This document shows positions 24,073-33,687 of a DNA stretch of 64,000 bases, piece by piece. The notes under the pieces are model-generated. The model saw only the letters and a list, made by a program, of their open reading frames with translations, was not told the DNA's origin and searched no databases. The stretch is taken from NCBI GenBank assembly GCA_017893485.1, contig CM030368.1, forward strand, positions 171,805,004 to 171,869,003, given 5' to 3'. How positions within the stretch are numbered: position 1 is the first letter of the stretch; the number at the start of each line of letters is the position of its first letter. Position numbers and translations under genes: made by a program. This DNA is from Hemerocallis citrina. Taxonomy: Eukaryota; Streptophyta; Magnoliopsida; Asparagales; Asphodelaceae.

Positions 24073-25160
24073 ATGGCTATGTTTCTAAAGAGAGATTTAC
24101 TTTCTAAGAAAAATAGTGGGAGGACAATAGATCTCGATGAGGATCGAGAACCACAGAATAATGTTGAACAAGAGTTGGAACATGAGCAGAGTGTGACTCA
24201 AGATGTTGATAACAACACTGCTCAAGAAACACAAGTTATTCGTAGATCTAGTAGGATTCGCTATGAGCCAGAGAGATATCGTGGATTTCTTCTGACTCAA
24301 ATTGGCGATGTGATGATCATAGATGATGATGAGCCTCTCACCTACAAAGATGCTATGAATAGTCCAGATTTTGAGAGATGGCTGGAGGCCATAAAATCTG
24401 AGATGGATTCCATGTATGAAAATCAAAGTATGGACTTTGGTTGGACCACCCGAAGGGGTAAAACCCATAGGGTGCAAGTGGGTTTCTTGAAGAAAACTGA
24501 CGTGGATTGTAATGTACAGACCTACAAAGCAAGACTAGTGGCGAAAAGTTTCAAGCAGATTCATAGTAGTGACTATGATGAAACTTTCTCACCGGTGGCT
24601 ATGGTCAAATCCATCAGGATTTTGCTTGCGATAGCAACTTACTATGACTATGAAATCTGGCAAATGGATGTCAAGTCGATCCAAAGTTTGCTAGAATGGT
24701 CTGTGAGAAGCGATGGTCCATTTATGGATTATAGCCGGCCTCGAGGAGATGGAACATTCATTTTGATGAAACAGTCAAAGAGTTTGGCTTCATGTAAAAT
24801 GAAAATGTGTCGTGTGTTTACGAAGGGTTAGTGGGAGCCATGTGTCATTCCTAGTATTATATGTAGATGACATATTATTAATAGGGAATGACATTCCTAA
24901 TCTACAGGTTGTGAAGATTTGGTTGGGAAATAGTTTCTCGATAAAAGACTTTGGCGATGATACATATGTCTTAGGGATCAGGATCTATAGAGATAGATCT
25001 AAAAGATTAATCGGTTTAAGTCAGAATACATACATATGTAAAGTGCATACTTAAGATAACGTTGCGGACCCACAAGACTAAGGCTTTGTCGCAGCAGAAG
25101 CACGAAGGTCACACTAGTTCCATGGGTATTAGATACATGAGTGATTGGCTCTAGTGCAAG
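24073..25160 (+). pseudogene. Copia-2 reverse transcriptase remnant and RNase H tail
   Basis: At 24073-24831 lies the integrase C-terminal linker (RRSSRIRYEPERY) and the start of reverse transcriptase (YKARLVAKSFKQIHSSDYDE, then TFSPVAMVKSIRILLAIA and WQMDVKS). The AFLNG-type segment after MDVK is deleted and the frame is shifted. The catalytic YVDD is at 24860-24871, in the frame LVLYVDDILLIGNDI. RNase H is almost gone: after about 25055 only its last part is recognisable (ADP...QQKHEGHTSSMGIRYM), running to the purine tract. Confidence 0.8.
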
Positions 25161-26072
25161 TGGGAGATTGTTAGTGTTAGTGCCCTAGAGACAATGTGAT
25201 TGTGCTTCTAGGAAATACTTTTGTTAATTAATGATTGTGTTCTATTGATTATTATATATTAATTTATTATGTCTTAATTTACTGCGATAAAAATGTTAGA
25301 ATAATAAATGTCCTTGGAATATATAATACGTATTCTATATCTTTAAGTATGAGACTTAAAAATGAGATTATATGAATAGTGTTTATATTCCTAAATATCC
25401 CTAATCAAGCATCGTCATTATGGGACAATAATAATGCATAAAGATTAGTATGTTTGTTGACTGATGACCACATCTCATTGGTCATAGGTATAGTGATACT
25501 AAAGTCAAGAACATAGGTGCATGTAAGATTCTACATGGCACTGGATAGACCCACAGTGAGATTCTTCATGTTTAAATAAAGTCATAAGAAAGACTCACAG
25601 TGATAATGGTGTAATGATCCTCTGACTTGAGATCATTATATTTCTATAAGAGGATTAATATACTTTGACTACATTAAAAGTTACCTTTGACCGGGTGATG
25701 ATAAAAGTGGACATCAGGTATATTATGAGTCGTATGAGAAATATGAATGATAGATAAAGGATTTAACCCTCCTATAATTAGGAGAGATATTATTGGCCTC
25801 TTGATTGAGTGAGACTATGAAATGCATGGCCATGCTCAAATAATGATTTGTTTTAATAGTCTACTCATTGATCAAGGAAACCCGGATTAAATGTTGAAGA
25901 TGATGACTGAGAACATGCCTCGAGTTTAATCTATAATATATGGTTAAAGGGATTATATTACACGGAAACTGTAGAACCCCGTATTTTCAAATATTATTTT
26001 ATTATTTGAAAATGAATTTAAATGAATTTTTGAGGATTTAATTGATATTTTCTAAAAAGATCTATCTTTTGT

Positions 26073-26094
26073 ACACGTGCAAAACACGTGCAAA
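26073..26094. promoter_or_regulatory. Paired G-boxes in LTR U3
   Basis: ACACGTGCAAAACACGTGCAAA, about 105 bp after the LTR start. A similar pair is at 36776-36789 in the reverse-oriented relative, at the same distance from its start. Confidence 0.5.
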
Positions 26095-26449
26095 TGAGTT
26101 TTGAGATGCTTGAAAAATTAAGAATTCTTTATGAAAAATCATTATTTATTATTTTGGAATTATGTAGTATTTTTCCGGATTTTTCTGAATTTAATTAGTA
26201 CTATTTGCAAATTTTAATAAAAGAAGGACTTATTTGCAAAATTGACAATTTTAAGGGTTGAAGTGCAAAATGTATTTACTGGACTTTCCGATCAGTATTT
26301 GTTAAGGTATAGAAGTATATTTTCATATAAATCCTAATTTTAATGAATTATGAGATGAATTTCCAAAAGAAGATATATATATATATAATTGTATTTGGAT
26401 GGATTGTTTTGCAAATGTAATTCCTAAACCCTAATACTTGATCCCGGCC

Positions 26450-26457
26450 TATATAAG
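26450..26457 (+). promoter_or_regulatory. LTR TATA box
   Basis: CCTATATAAGAGAG followed by a CAGCCGTCATT string that is also present in the reverse copy near 36050. It marks the likely U3/R boundary. Confidence 0.6.
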
Positions 26458-26919
26458 AGAGTTTGCAGCCGTCATTCGCTGCACAACTCAGATCTTATTA
26501 TATTTCTATTCTCTTGGTGATTGAAGAAGGAGTTCTTGGATCTAGCAAGAGGAAGGCTTGTGGATTCTTCTTGATTCTAAAAGGTGAGTGATATAGACTT
26601 GTTTTGTTTATGTGTATGATTGCATATTGTTTCGTTTGATGTTTTCGTATCTTGTATGAAATCGATGCCATGGTTGTTGTTCGTAATACACATGTGAAAT
26701 CCATGAAAGATTAGTAGATCTCGATTGACAATTCTTGATTGCTTGAAACATGTTAAAGATTTGATTATGATTATGAAGATAAGAAATTGGATGGATGAAT
26801 CTCTGGAACTTGGGATTACGAATTGGATTAGATTTGAGTTGAGAAAGAAATTTGATATTGAGATAGACTCCAGTATTGATTACTGATTTTAGACCTAATT
26901 TGTGAGATCTGTAGGCCGA

Positions 26920-27480
26920 CAGTCGACTGGGACTAGGTATCAGTCGACTGGTACGACCCTAATATTGTATCTTTAGTTTTTCTCGAAATTCTCTCGGGTA
27001 AGTCGACTTATGTTCTTATAAGTCGACTTATGTTCTTATAAGTCGACTTATGTCCCCTTTTAAGTCGACTTATGTTTTGATAAGTCTTCTTATGATCTTT
27101 ATAAGTCATCTTATGTTTTGATAAGTCTTCTTATGATCTTTATAAGTCATCTTATACTTTTGATAAGTCTACTTATGATTTTTATAAGTCATCTTATACT
27201 TTTGATAAGTCTACTTATGATTTTTATAAGTCATCTTATACTTTTGATAAGTCTACTTATGATTTCTATAAGTCACCTTATATTATTGATAAGTCTACTT
27301 ATGGTTTTTATAAGTCATCTTATACTGTCAGCACTTGGATTGTTTCTTGAGAATTATTGATAATTATCTCGAGTAAGTCGACTGATGGTTGGTTAAGTCG
27401 ACTTACTGCACTTGTTATAATCTTGACTATTAGTTCTCGAGGCAGTCGACTTATTACGGCATAAGTCGACTGGTTCTGAT
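26920..27480 (+). repeat. GTCGAC palindrome array and 42-bp tandem repeats
   Basis: About ten copies of AGTCGACT within 560 bp. Between them is an array of about 42-bp units (AAGTCATCTTATAC, then GATAAGTCTACTTATGA) in which the palindrome has decayed. GTCGAC is expected far less than once here by chance. Confidence 0.85.
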
Positions 27481-27511
27481 GAGTTTTCATGATCTTGAAG
27501 GTTCTTGTTAC

Positions 27512-27946
27512 CGTTAGTTTATTTGTAGATGAATATGTTCGTCGGTGTAATAGTCACTATTGGTGATGCATGCCGGGTATGTATTCGATCTATACCTTCT
27601 TAGTTTATTTGTAGATGAATATGTTCGTCGGTGTAATAGTCACTATTGGTGATGCATGCCGGGTATGTATTCGATCTATACCTTCTTAGTTTGTTTGTAG
27701 ATGAATATGTTCGTCGGTGTAATAGTCACTATTGGTGATGCATGCCGGGTTCGTATTCTATCTATACCCTCTTAGTTTGTTTGTAGATGAATATGTTCGT
27801 CGGTGTAATAGTCACTATTGGTGATGCATGCCGGGTTCGTATTCTATCTATACCCTCTTAGTTTGTTTGTAGATGAATATGTTCGTCGGTGTAATAGTCA
27901 CTATTGGTGATGCATGCCGGGTTCGTATTCTATCTATACCCTCTTT
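27512..27946 (+). repeat. Five 86-bp tandem repeats
   Basis: GTTCGTCGGTGTAATAGTC recurs at exactly 86-bp spacing (about 27537, 27623, 27709, 27795, 27881). Units 1-2 and units 3-5 form two subtypes, so recent amplification is likely. Confidence 0.9.
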
Positions 27947-29419
27947 AGTTTTGTAGATGGATATATGGGTATCCGATCTATGGTATTATTGGAGATCGAT
28001 TGTTGGACATACATCGTGGTATTGAGATTTATTGATAGTTGGGCATGATCAGAGAGGTGAGGATTATTGTTGTTCTGATCAGTCGACTGGTCCTTTGAAC
28101 AGTCGACTGTACCGTACAGTTGAACTGTACATATTTTGAGAGAGACTGATTGATGGATACTTGATCGTTGGTATTGTTTCTCGACTTGGTTCACTCATGT
28201 ACTGGCCTATCGTTCTTGTTTCAGATTACATGTTCAGTTTATGTATTTTTGTTCAGTACATGTTGATTGAGAATTTATGTTTATTTGTTATTTATGTTTG
28301 TTGTTTATATCACTCACACCAGTTATGGCTGACCCCGTAGTTTTGGGGGTTAGGGTTCAACTCTAGCCTCACATGTTGCAGGTTATTGCTTAGAATTGGA
28401 GGCTTGGATGCTTGGGTTAGCTTTAGAGAGTATGAGTGAGACGATAGAGCCATGTGTAATTTTGTAAAGAATAGTGTTGTAAAAGAATTATTGTAATGTA
28501 AGGTGTTTGTATTTCCGCTGCTATTTGAAAGAAGTTGTTGTAATAAAGATTTGGAATAAAATGACTTGAGTTTTTGGTCTATGTATATTGTTACATTGAA
28601 GTGGATCGCTGGGAAAGTGCCACGTATTTTCTAAAGTTTCGTATTTAGAAATTCGGGGCGCTACAGAAACATTAATCACGAAAGGTTTTATTGGATCACC
28701 AATTATTATTACTTGGGTAGCAATGATGTATTACTAGATGTCGCTCATTGTTTATAATTTTATTATTGGATATTAAAATTATTTCCAACGTAATAATAAC
28801 CTAAAGGGTCACACACAAGAACGCTTGAAGGAGATTCGATTTAAATTATGAATTTAAATTAAATAGTAATTCGAATTTATTTATGATATTAATTAAGTGG
28901 GACTTAATTAATTAATTAAATATAATTTCAAATTTGCTAATGATTAGAATTAGAATTATATTAGAATATTAATTAAGTTTGACTTAATTATTTATTTAAT
29001 TAAGAATTCTAATTTTAATAAAAGCCCAATAGGATTGGGCTTTAGATAAACAGATTTGTCTCTCTATATAAAGATCTTAAACTCTCAAATTGTTTTTTGA
29101 GGCTAAGAGAAAAAACCCTAGCCGTTTGCGAGAAGAAGATGGAGATAGAGAGAATTTGTTTTTCGGATGCTAGTACATCGCTCCTTCAAATACCAAGTGT
29201 TCGTGTGGATACCGATAGAGCGTAGATCGCGTCAGCGGGATGCGTGGTGATTCAAGAAGCTTGGACCTCCATTAGTCATCCTTTTCTCAACTGTTAAAGC
29301 TTCGTTTTAAGGTAAACGTTCATAACTACGAATTAAACGTCTTGTTTTGCATGGATCCTGCGATTGGGTTTCGATTTTATTGTTTTAATCCGCTGCATTT
29401 TTGCCCCGAAAACCCAACA

Positions 29420-31029
29420 CACCGCCCCAATCCGACCTCCATAGCACCGGGAAAGCCAGTTACAATGCTGCTGCACAAAGCTAACCGAGGGGTTGATTAA
29501 GTCAACACGAACACGGTCAAAATTCCCTTCGTATCGCTCTCTCGAAGTGTCTGGGGACCTCGGCAGCACTCCCTATGCATTCTTTTCACCAACGTCGAAA
29601 TGAGAAAAACACTTTGCCCCAAGAATCGTGCTTGATCACGATCAATGGCTCAGATTCGCCAAAAAAAAGGGGTTAACGGGTCGGGTTTGAACCCGTTATA
29701 GGCCCAAACCCGCAAACCACCTCTTCTCCTTCTCCATCGAAATTGTGCGCCAAATTCACAGAACCCCTCTTCTTCAACGTCAGCTCCTCGCCATCTTCCA
29801 AACCCAAAACCCAACACCTCCAGCTCCTTCCTTGCAAAGGCTCAACCTCACGAGCTCTAACATCCCCATCGCCAAGCTCCTCTCCACCGTCGAGCTCAAA
29901 ACCCAACTTTGCCAAACTCGCCAAAATTTGGAGTCTCGCCGAAATCCGCAACTTCGAGCTCCCCTCCACTGTTGAGCTCACCACCGTCATCGTCGAGCTC
30001 TATGTCAAGCTCACCATCCCCTTCGCCGAACTCCACTGCACCGAGCTCCATTACCGCCCTCGTCGAGCTCCACGACCGACCTCACTGTCACCTTCATTAA
30101 GCTCTATCACCATGGCCTCGTCAAAACTCCATTCCGAGCTCCCCTTCACGAGCTCCAAGTCCTTCAACTCCACCGTCGAGCACCTCCGAACTCCTTGTCA
30201 TGCTTCTTCCTCGACGAGCTTCGTCATCGCCAAGCCCACGAACTCTTCTTCTACCTCCGTCACCTTCTCGAGCTCCAGTGTCGAGCTCTGTCTCCACCTC
30301 GAGCTCCCCTCCTCTGTCGTCGACCTCACCCTGTTAAGCTCCCCTCCTCCGCCGAGTCACCATCCCCTATGCGAGCTCTGACGTTGAGCTTCCCCCGCTG
30401 AACCCATTGCAGTCGAGCTCTCCTCCACTGCCGAGCTCCACGCCACCGTTACCGAGCTCCGATGAGCTCCTCTCCACTGCATTCGAATCCCTTCGCCGCT
30501 GAAGTCGCGAAGCTCGCCGCTCGAATCCGAGCATTCTTGTCACTGGAGTGCAAATTTGGAGAAAAGCTCCGTGCCAAGATTCGCACTTGATCTTGATCAA
30601 ACGCCCACAATTGCGCCACGTCACCAGGTAAATATTTATTTATTTAATATGAAATTTAAAAAATCCGAAAAAATTAATTAAAAATTTCTAAAAATAATTA
30701 TTAATTCAGAATATAATTTTAAAATTCTGAAAATATAATTATTAAATTAGAATAATTAATTAAAATTTTTGATAATTAATTATTTAAATTCGGAAATTGA
30801 ATAAAAATTCCAAAAATGATTAAAAATTGGAAAAAATTCAGAAAAATCACAAAAAATCCAGAAAATTCTGAGAATAATTTTGGGTATTTACAAGCTCAGA
30901 ATAACACCGTTACACCTCTAACAAGATCCAAATTTCCCCGAGAACTTCGATAAATTCTATAAGCCATTAAAAGCGGGCGAACTACTCTTCAAAGGTTGTG
31001 AAACTCAGTCTTCAGGAGTAGGGGGATTG
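29420..31029 (+). other. Gypsy-2 segment with GAGCTC-rich, exon-like region
   Basis: Resumes Gypsy-2 after Copia-2 and runs to the second LTR. About 29740-30530 is GC-rich and has about 17 GAGCTC words. A 212-codon frame (29743-30381) is Ser/Pro/Leu-rich with no recognised domain. It ends near CACCAG/GTAAAT (30626), a good splice-donor match followed by an AT-rich intron-like tract. About 40-bp imperfect direct repeats (CCAAGAATCG...CTTGATCACGATCAA at about 29617 and a variant at about 30569) flank it. It may be captured host sequence or expanded low-complexity repeat; the frame is not called a gene. Confidence 0.4.
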
Positions 31030-31637
31030 TGATATGGGTAAAAATAGAACAAAATTGGGATCATTCAAATCGAGCACTAATCTTAAAGCTCTCAGGGGAA
31101 AATGGTAATTTCACCTACAAACGGGTCTGAAATGGGAACTGGGTCTTTATTCAAAGCCCAATAACCTAAGAACGGATCTGTCCTACTGGGTCAGGGTGAT
31201 AACCCATTACAAACCAGCCCAGGTCATTTAAAGAGTAATTCAAATTCATGGTTATCTCTAAGAGACGGTTTAAACCAAATCTCTTATCATGAAACGATTT
31301 AAACTCTACATATTATCCAAAAACACTGGGACATAGGGATAAATGATTATCTTTAAACTGTCTCTAAGGGCGACTATAAATACCCCTCTCCCCCACCATA
31401 AGAATGGTAATCAATATTTTTCCACAAGTCACTCTTTCATAATCTTCCTCATTACTGACATGAGCGTCGGAAGGATCGTCGTCGGGATCCATCCCGGTGT
31501 ATCGAACTTTTTGTAGGTTAATGGCAGCAGTGAGAAATAGTCAAACGTCGGCCAAAAGTCAACAAGTTTGCCTTATTTGTTTCCAAAAGAATCCACAAAT
31601 TTATCTGTTTGCTCCCAGACCATAATCAGCAACAACA
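31030..31637 (+). repeat. Gypsy-2 3' LTR
   Basis: Starts TGATATGGG after the purine tract and ends CAGCAACAACA. Diverged from the 5' LTR at many single bases, so clearly older than Copia-2. TATAAATACCCC is at about 31375. Confidence 0.8.
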
Positions 31638-33687
31638 ATTCCCTATACCATCTTTAATATTACTAATTGAAGCAGGCTTTGATACCATTTGTAGTGCCCC
31701 AAATTTTCAATAAATAAAAATTAGAAATAAGTGGCACAATTTCCAGAATCAACTTCAATTGCAATCATAAACACAATATCAAATACAAAGAAAATTTTAA
31801 AACTTTTTATTACATCTTTTCTTCTTACAAAACATAGCGGAATTATACACATTAATTACAATACATTATAAATCTTTACAACACATAGAATCTTCAATTT
31901 GCGTTTATACTCCAAGTTTTTTTTGCATCAATTCTATCCATAACTGAAAACCCTGCAAGAGTCTACTTAAAGTGGGCACGTCAATTAAATGCAACTAATG
32001 TCAACTATAGTAATAGTGATACTTCTACATCTCACAATCACAAACTTGATGCATATTAATATAGCAAAAATACATGATGCATATACAATAATAAATAGAA
32101 CATGGAACAGCAATAAGTGGAGCACAAAATAACATGTGAAGCTAGGCTAAGTGTCAAGTGTATGAGATGAAAACAGAAAACAAGCATGCATAAAATAAGT
32201 CAAGAAACACAAATGCCTATGGTGATTTCGAATGCATACATGTCGGATTCTATACATCTCAAACTACATAGGTCCGGTGCAAGCCCTTATCGTTCTCCAC
32301 TTTATAGGGTTCAATCCCTCGTTATGCAACCTACTACCATGATTACTACAAGATTTAGACATTTTGCAAGTACTGGCTCTCGCCCTTTGAATACTGAAGA
32401 CCAATCCCACTTCGCAGATCATTCTGGGGCCTCTCATAACCTCGTCCTAGAATACTGGGAACTGTCTCACTCCGCAGGTCATTATGGAGCCCTCATTGCA
32501 CAAACATCCCTTGAGCGTCGCTCTCGTACCGGAATACTAGAGATCAATCCCACTCTGCAGATCATTCTAGGGCATATTTCATCCCTCGTCTCGGAATACT
32601 GGGGATTATCTCAATCCGCAGATCATTCTGGAGTCCATAACTCATGTTAGCTCTTGTTTCATCATATCACCATCTAGTGCCTGTACTTATGCATACACGT
32701 GGGTAACCTGAGCCACCTAGAGCTAGCTCCACCCTACCGTACTTAAACGCACAAAACTATGAACACTAGCCTTCCCTGGATAATTTCCACAATCAATTAA
32801 CTCACTGCCGGTAATCCTGGGTCCTGCTCAACCTCTAGTACTAGCAACACAAAAATCCTCACAATCTTTCTCGGGTTCGCATCACAACCCTAAATCTCAA
32901 ATCAAAACCCAACTTGGTTCAATTATACAAAAGTATTTTTCATTAATTCCATTCTTTTAAATCAACTACTGCCAAAACTCTCTCTTTCATATATGGAAAC
33001 ATATCCAACTTACGATAATTCTTTAAAATCAACTTTTAAATACCACTTTCCATTCATTCATAAAGTTCAATCAATTCTACAAGAAATTCTTTCAACTCAA
33101 CTGAAACAAGCCTCTTAATCACGTTGGAACTCGTCCCAAGAATTAGAAATTCTTTTGTCTAAAATTTGAATTTTTCTCTTTTTAGAAACTGAAAAATACT
33201 CCCTTAGGGCTCAAAGTTTTACTTCAAAAAAAGTTGAAACATATAACCCCTCAAAACTGAGAATTTAGTCTCTCAAAACATAAATTTATTTCCCTCAAAT
33301 TGTTTCTTGAATATATCAAAACTTGAAATTAGATTCAACAAAATCTGAAATTTAACAACTTCAAAACTTCATCAAAACTCAATCAAATCTCTCATGGATA
33401 TTAGTTTAAACACATTTATTTACACTTCTATATGTATACTAGAGTTCCCCCACCATAGCACACAAATCCACATACAAAACCCACTCGAAAACACTCCAAA
33501 AATCCGAGCACAAACCCAACCAGCACCAAAAGCAGGTTTCGGGTCTGAACAGTAACCCTCGGGCTACTGCTCAACCCGAGACCCAACAACCCTTAACCTA
33601 GGATTTTGACCTCCAAACCCTAGCACCCATATATTTAATGTATTTTCTATGAATATTTCTTCCCATATACTCTTCGCATGCATAAAT

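Larger units (their letters stand above)
25970..28665 (+). mobile_element. Solo LTR, Tekay-like, with GTCGAC and 86-bp arrays
   Basis: Ends TGTAGAACCCCG and CGGGGCGCTACA, with perfect GAAAC on both sides (25965-25969 and 28666-28670). Landmarks in order: two CACGTG copies (26073-26094), TATA box TATATAAG (26450-26457), donor-like AAG/GTGAGT (26584), a GTCGAC-rich array (about 26920-27480), five 86-bp repeats (27512-27946) and two more GTCGAC sites near 28080-28105. A related solo LTR in reverse is at 33688. No coding: the 80-residue ISHLILLISLLM frame is tandem repeat. It is the innermost insertion of the nest. Confidence 0.9.
18291..29419 (+). mobile_element. Copia-2: young but defective Ty1/copia element
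   Basis: Long LTRs at 18291-19843 and 25169-29419 (the latter about 1.55 kb once a solo LTR is removed) start TGTTAGTGTTAGTGCC and end AACCCAACA. They differ at only about ten visible sites. A primer site TGGCATCAGAGCC follows the first and a purine tract AAGTGGGAGAT precedes the second. Flanks are CACAC and CAC(CG), consistent with a CACAC duplication that lost one CA; Gypsy-2 resumes across the junction. The 5.3-kb interior carries gag, protease, integrase and reverse transcriptase remnants, all frameshifted or stopped, and most of RNase H is lost. LTR length suggests an Angela-like lineage; this is tentative. Confidence 0.85.
25169..29419 (+). repeat. Copia-2 3' LTR, split by a solo LTR
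   Basis: LTR sequence at 25169-25969 and 28671-29419 flanks the insertion at 25970-28665. Differences from the 5' LTR are single bases and a 3-bp indel. Confidence 0.85.
14410..31637 (+). mobile_element. Gypsy-2: TAT-like gypsy element, gag only
   Basis: LTRs at 14410-15019 (610 bp) and 31030-31637 (608 bp) both begin TGATATG and align throughout. Flanks ATTTC (14405-14409) and ATTCC (31638-31642) differ by one base. A primer-site-like TTGGTGCAGTCTGTGGGAA lies 2 bp after the first LTR, and a purine tract (GGAGTAGGGGGATTG) precedes the second. The interior has a broken gag, 3' tandem repeats, the whole of Copia-2, and a GAGCTC-rich segment. No protease, reverse transcriptase or integrase is present, so it was presumably mobilised by a relative. 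The gag CCHC-like H/C motif is the form common in TAT/Ogre-type elements; lineage is inferred. Confidence 0.8.

Noticed and set aside
27118..27360. Membrane protein from the ISHLILLISLLM frame
   Set aside because: It is a translation of the 42-bp tandem repeat, not a gene.
27512..27946. CRISPR-like array
   Set aside because: Whole units are repeated with no unique spacers; it is a plant LTR minisatellite.
29743..30381. 212-residue protein-coding gene
   Set aside because: Composition is driven by GAGCTC words, several frames are open over the same stretch, no domain is recognisable, and it lies inside a gypsy element.
32186..32650. 154-residue reading frame in the LARD-like LTR
   Set aside because: It spans the LTR's tandem repeat (repeating SHFADHSGAS-type strings); the left LTR has only broken short versions.
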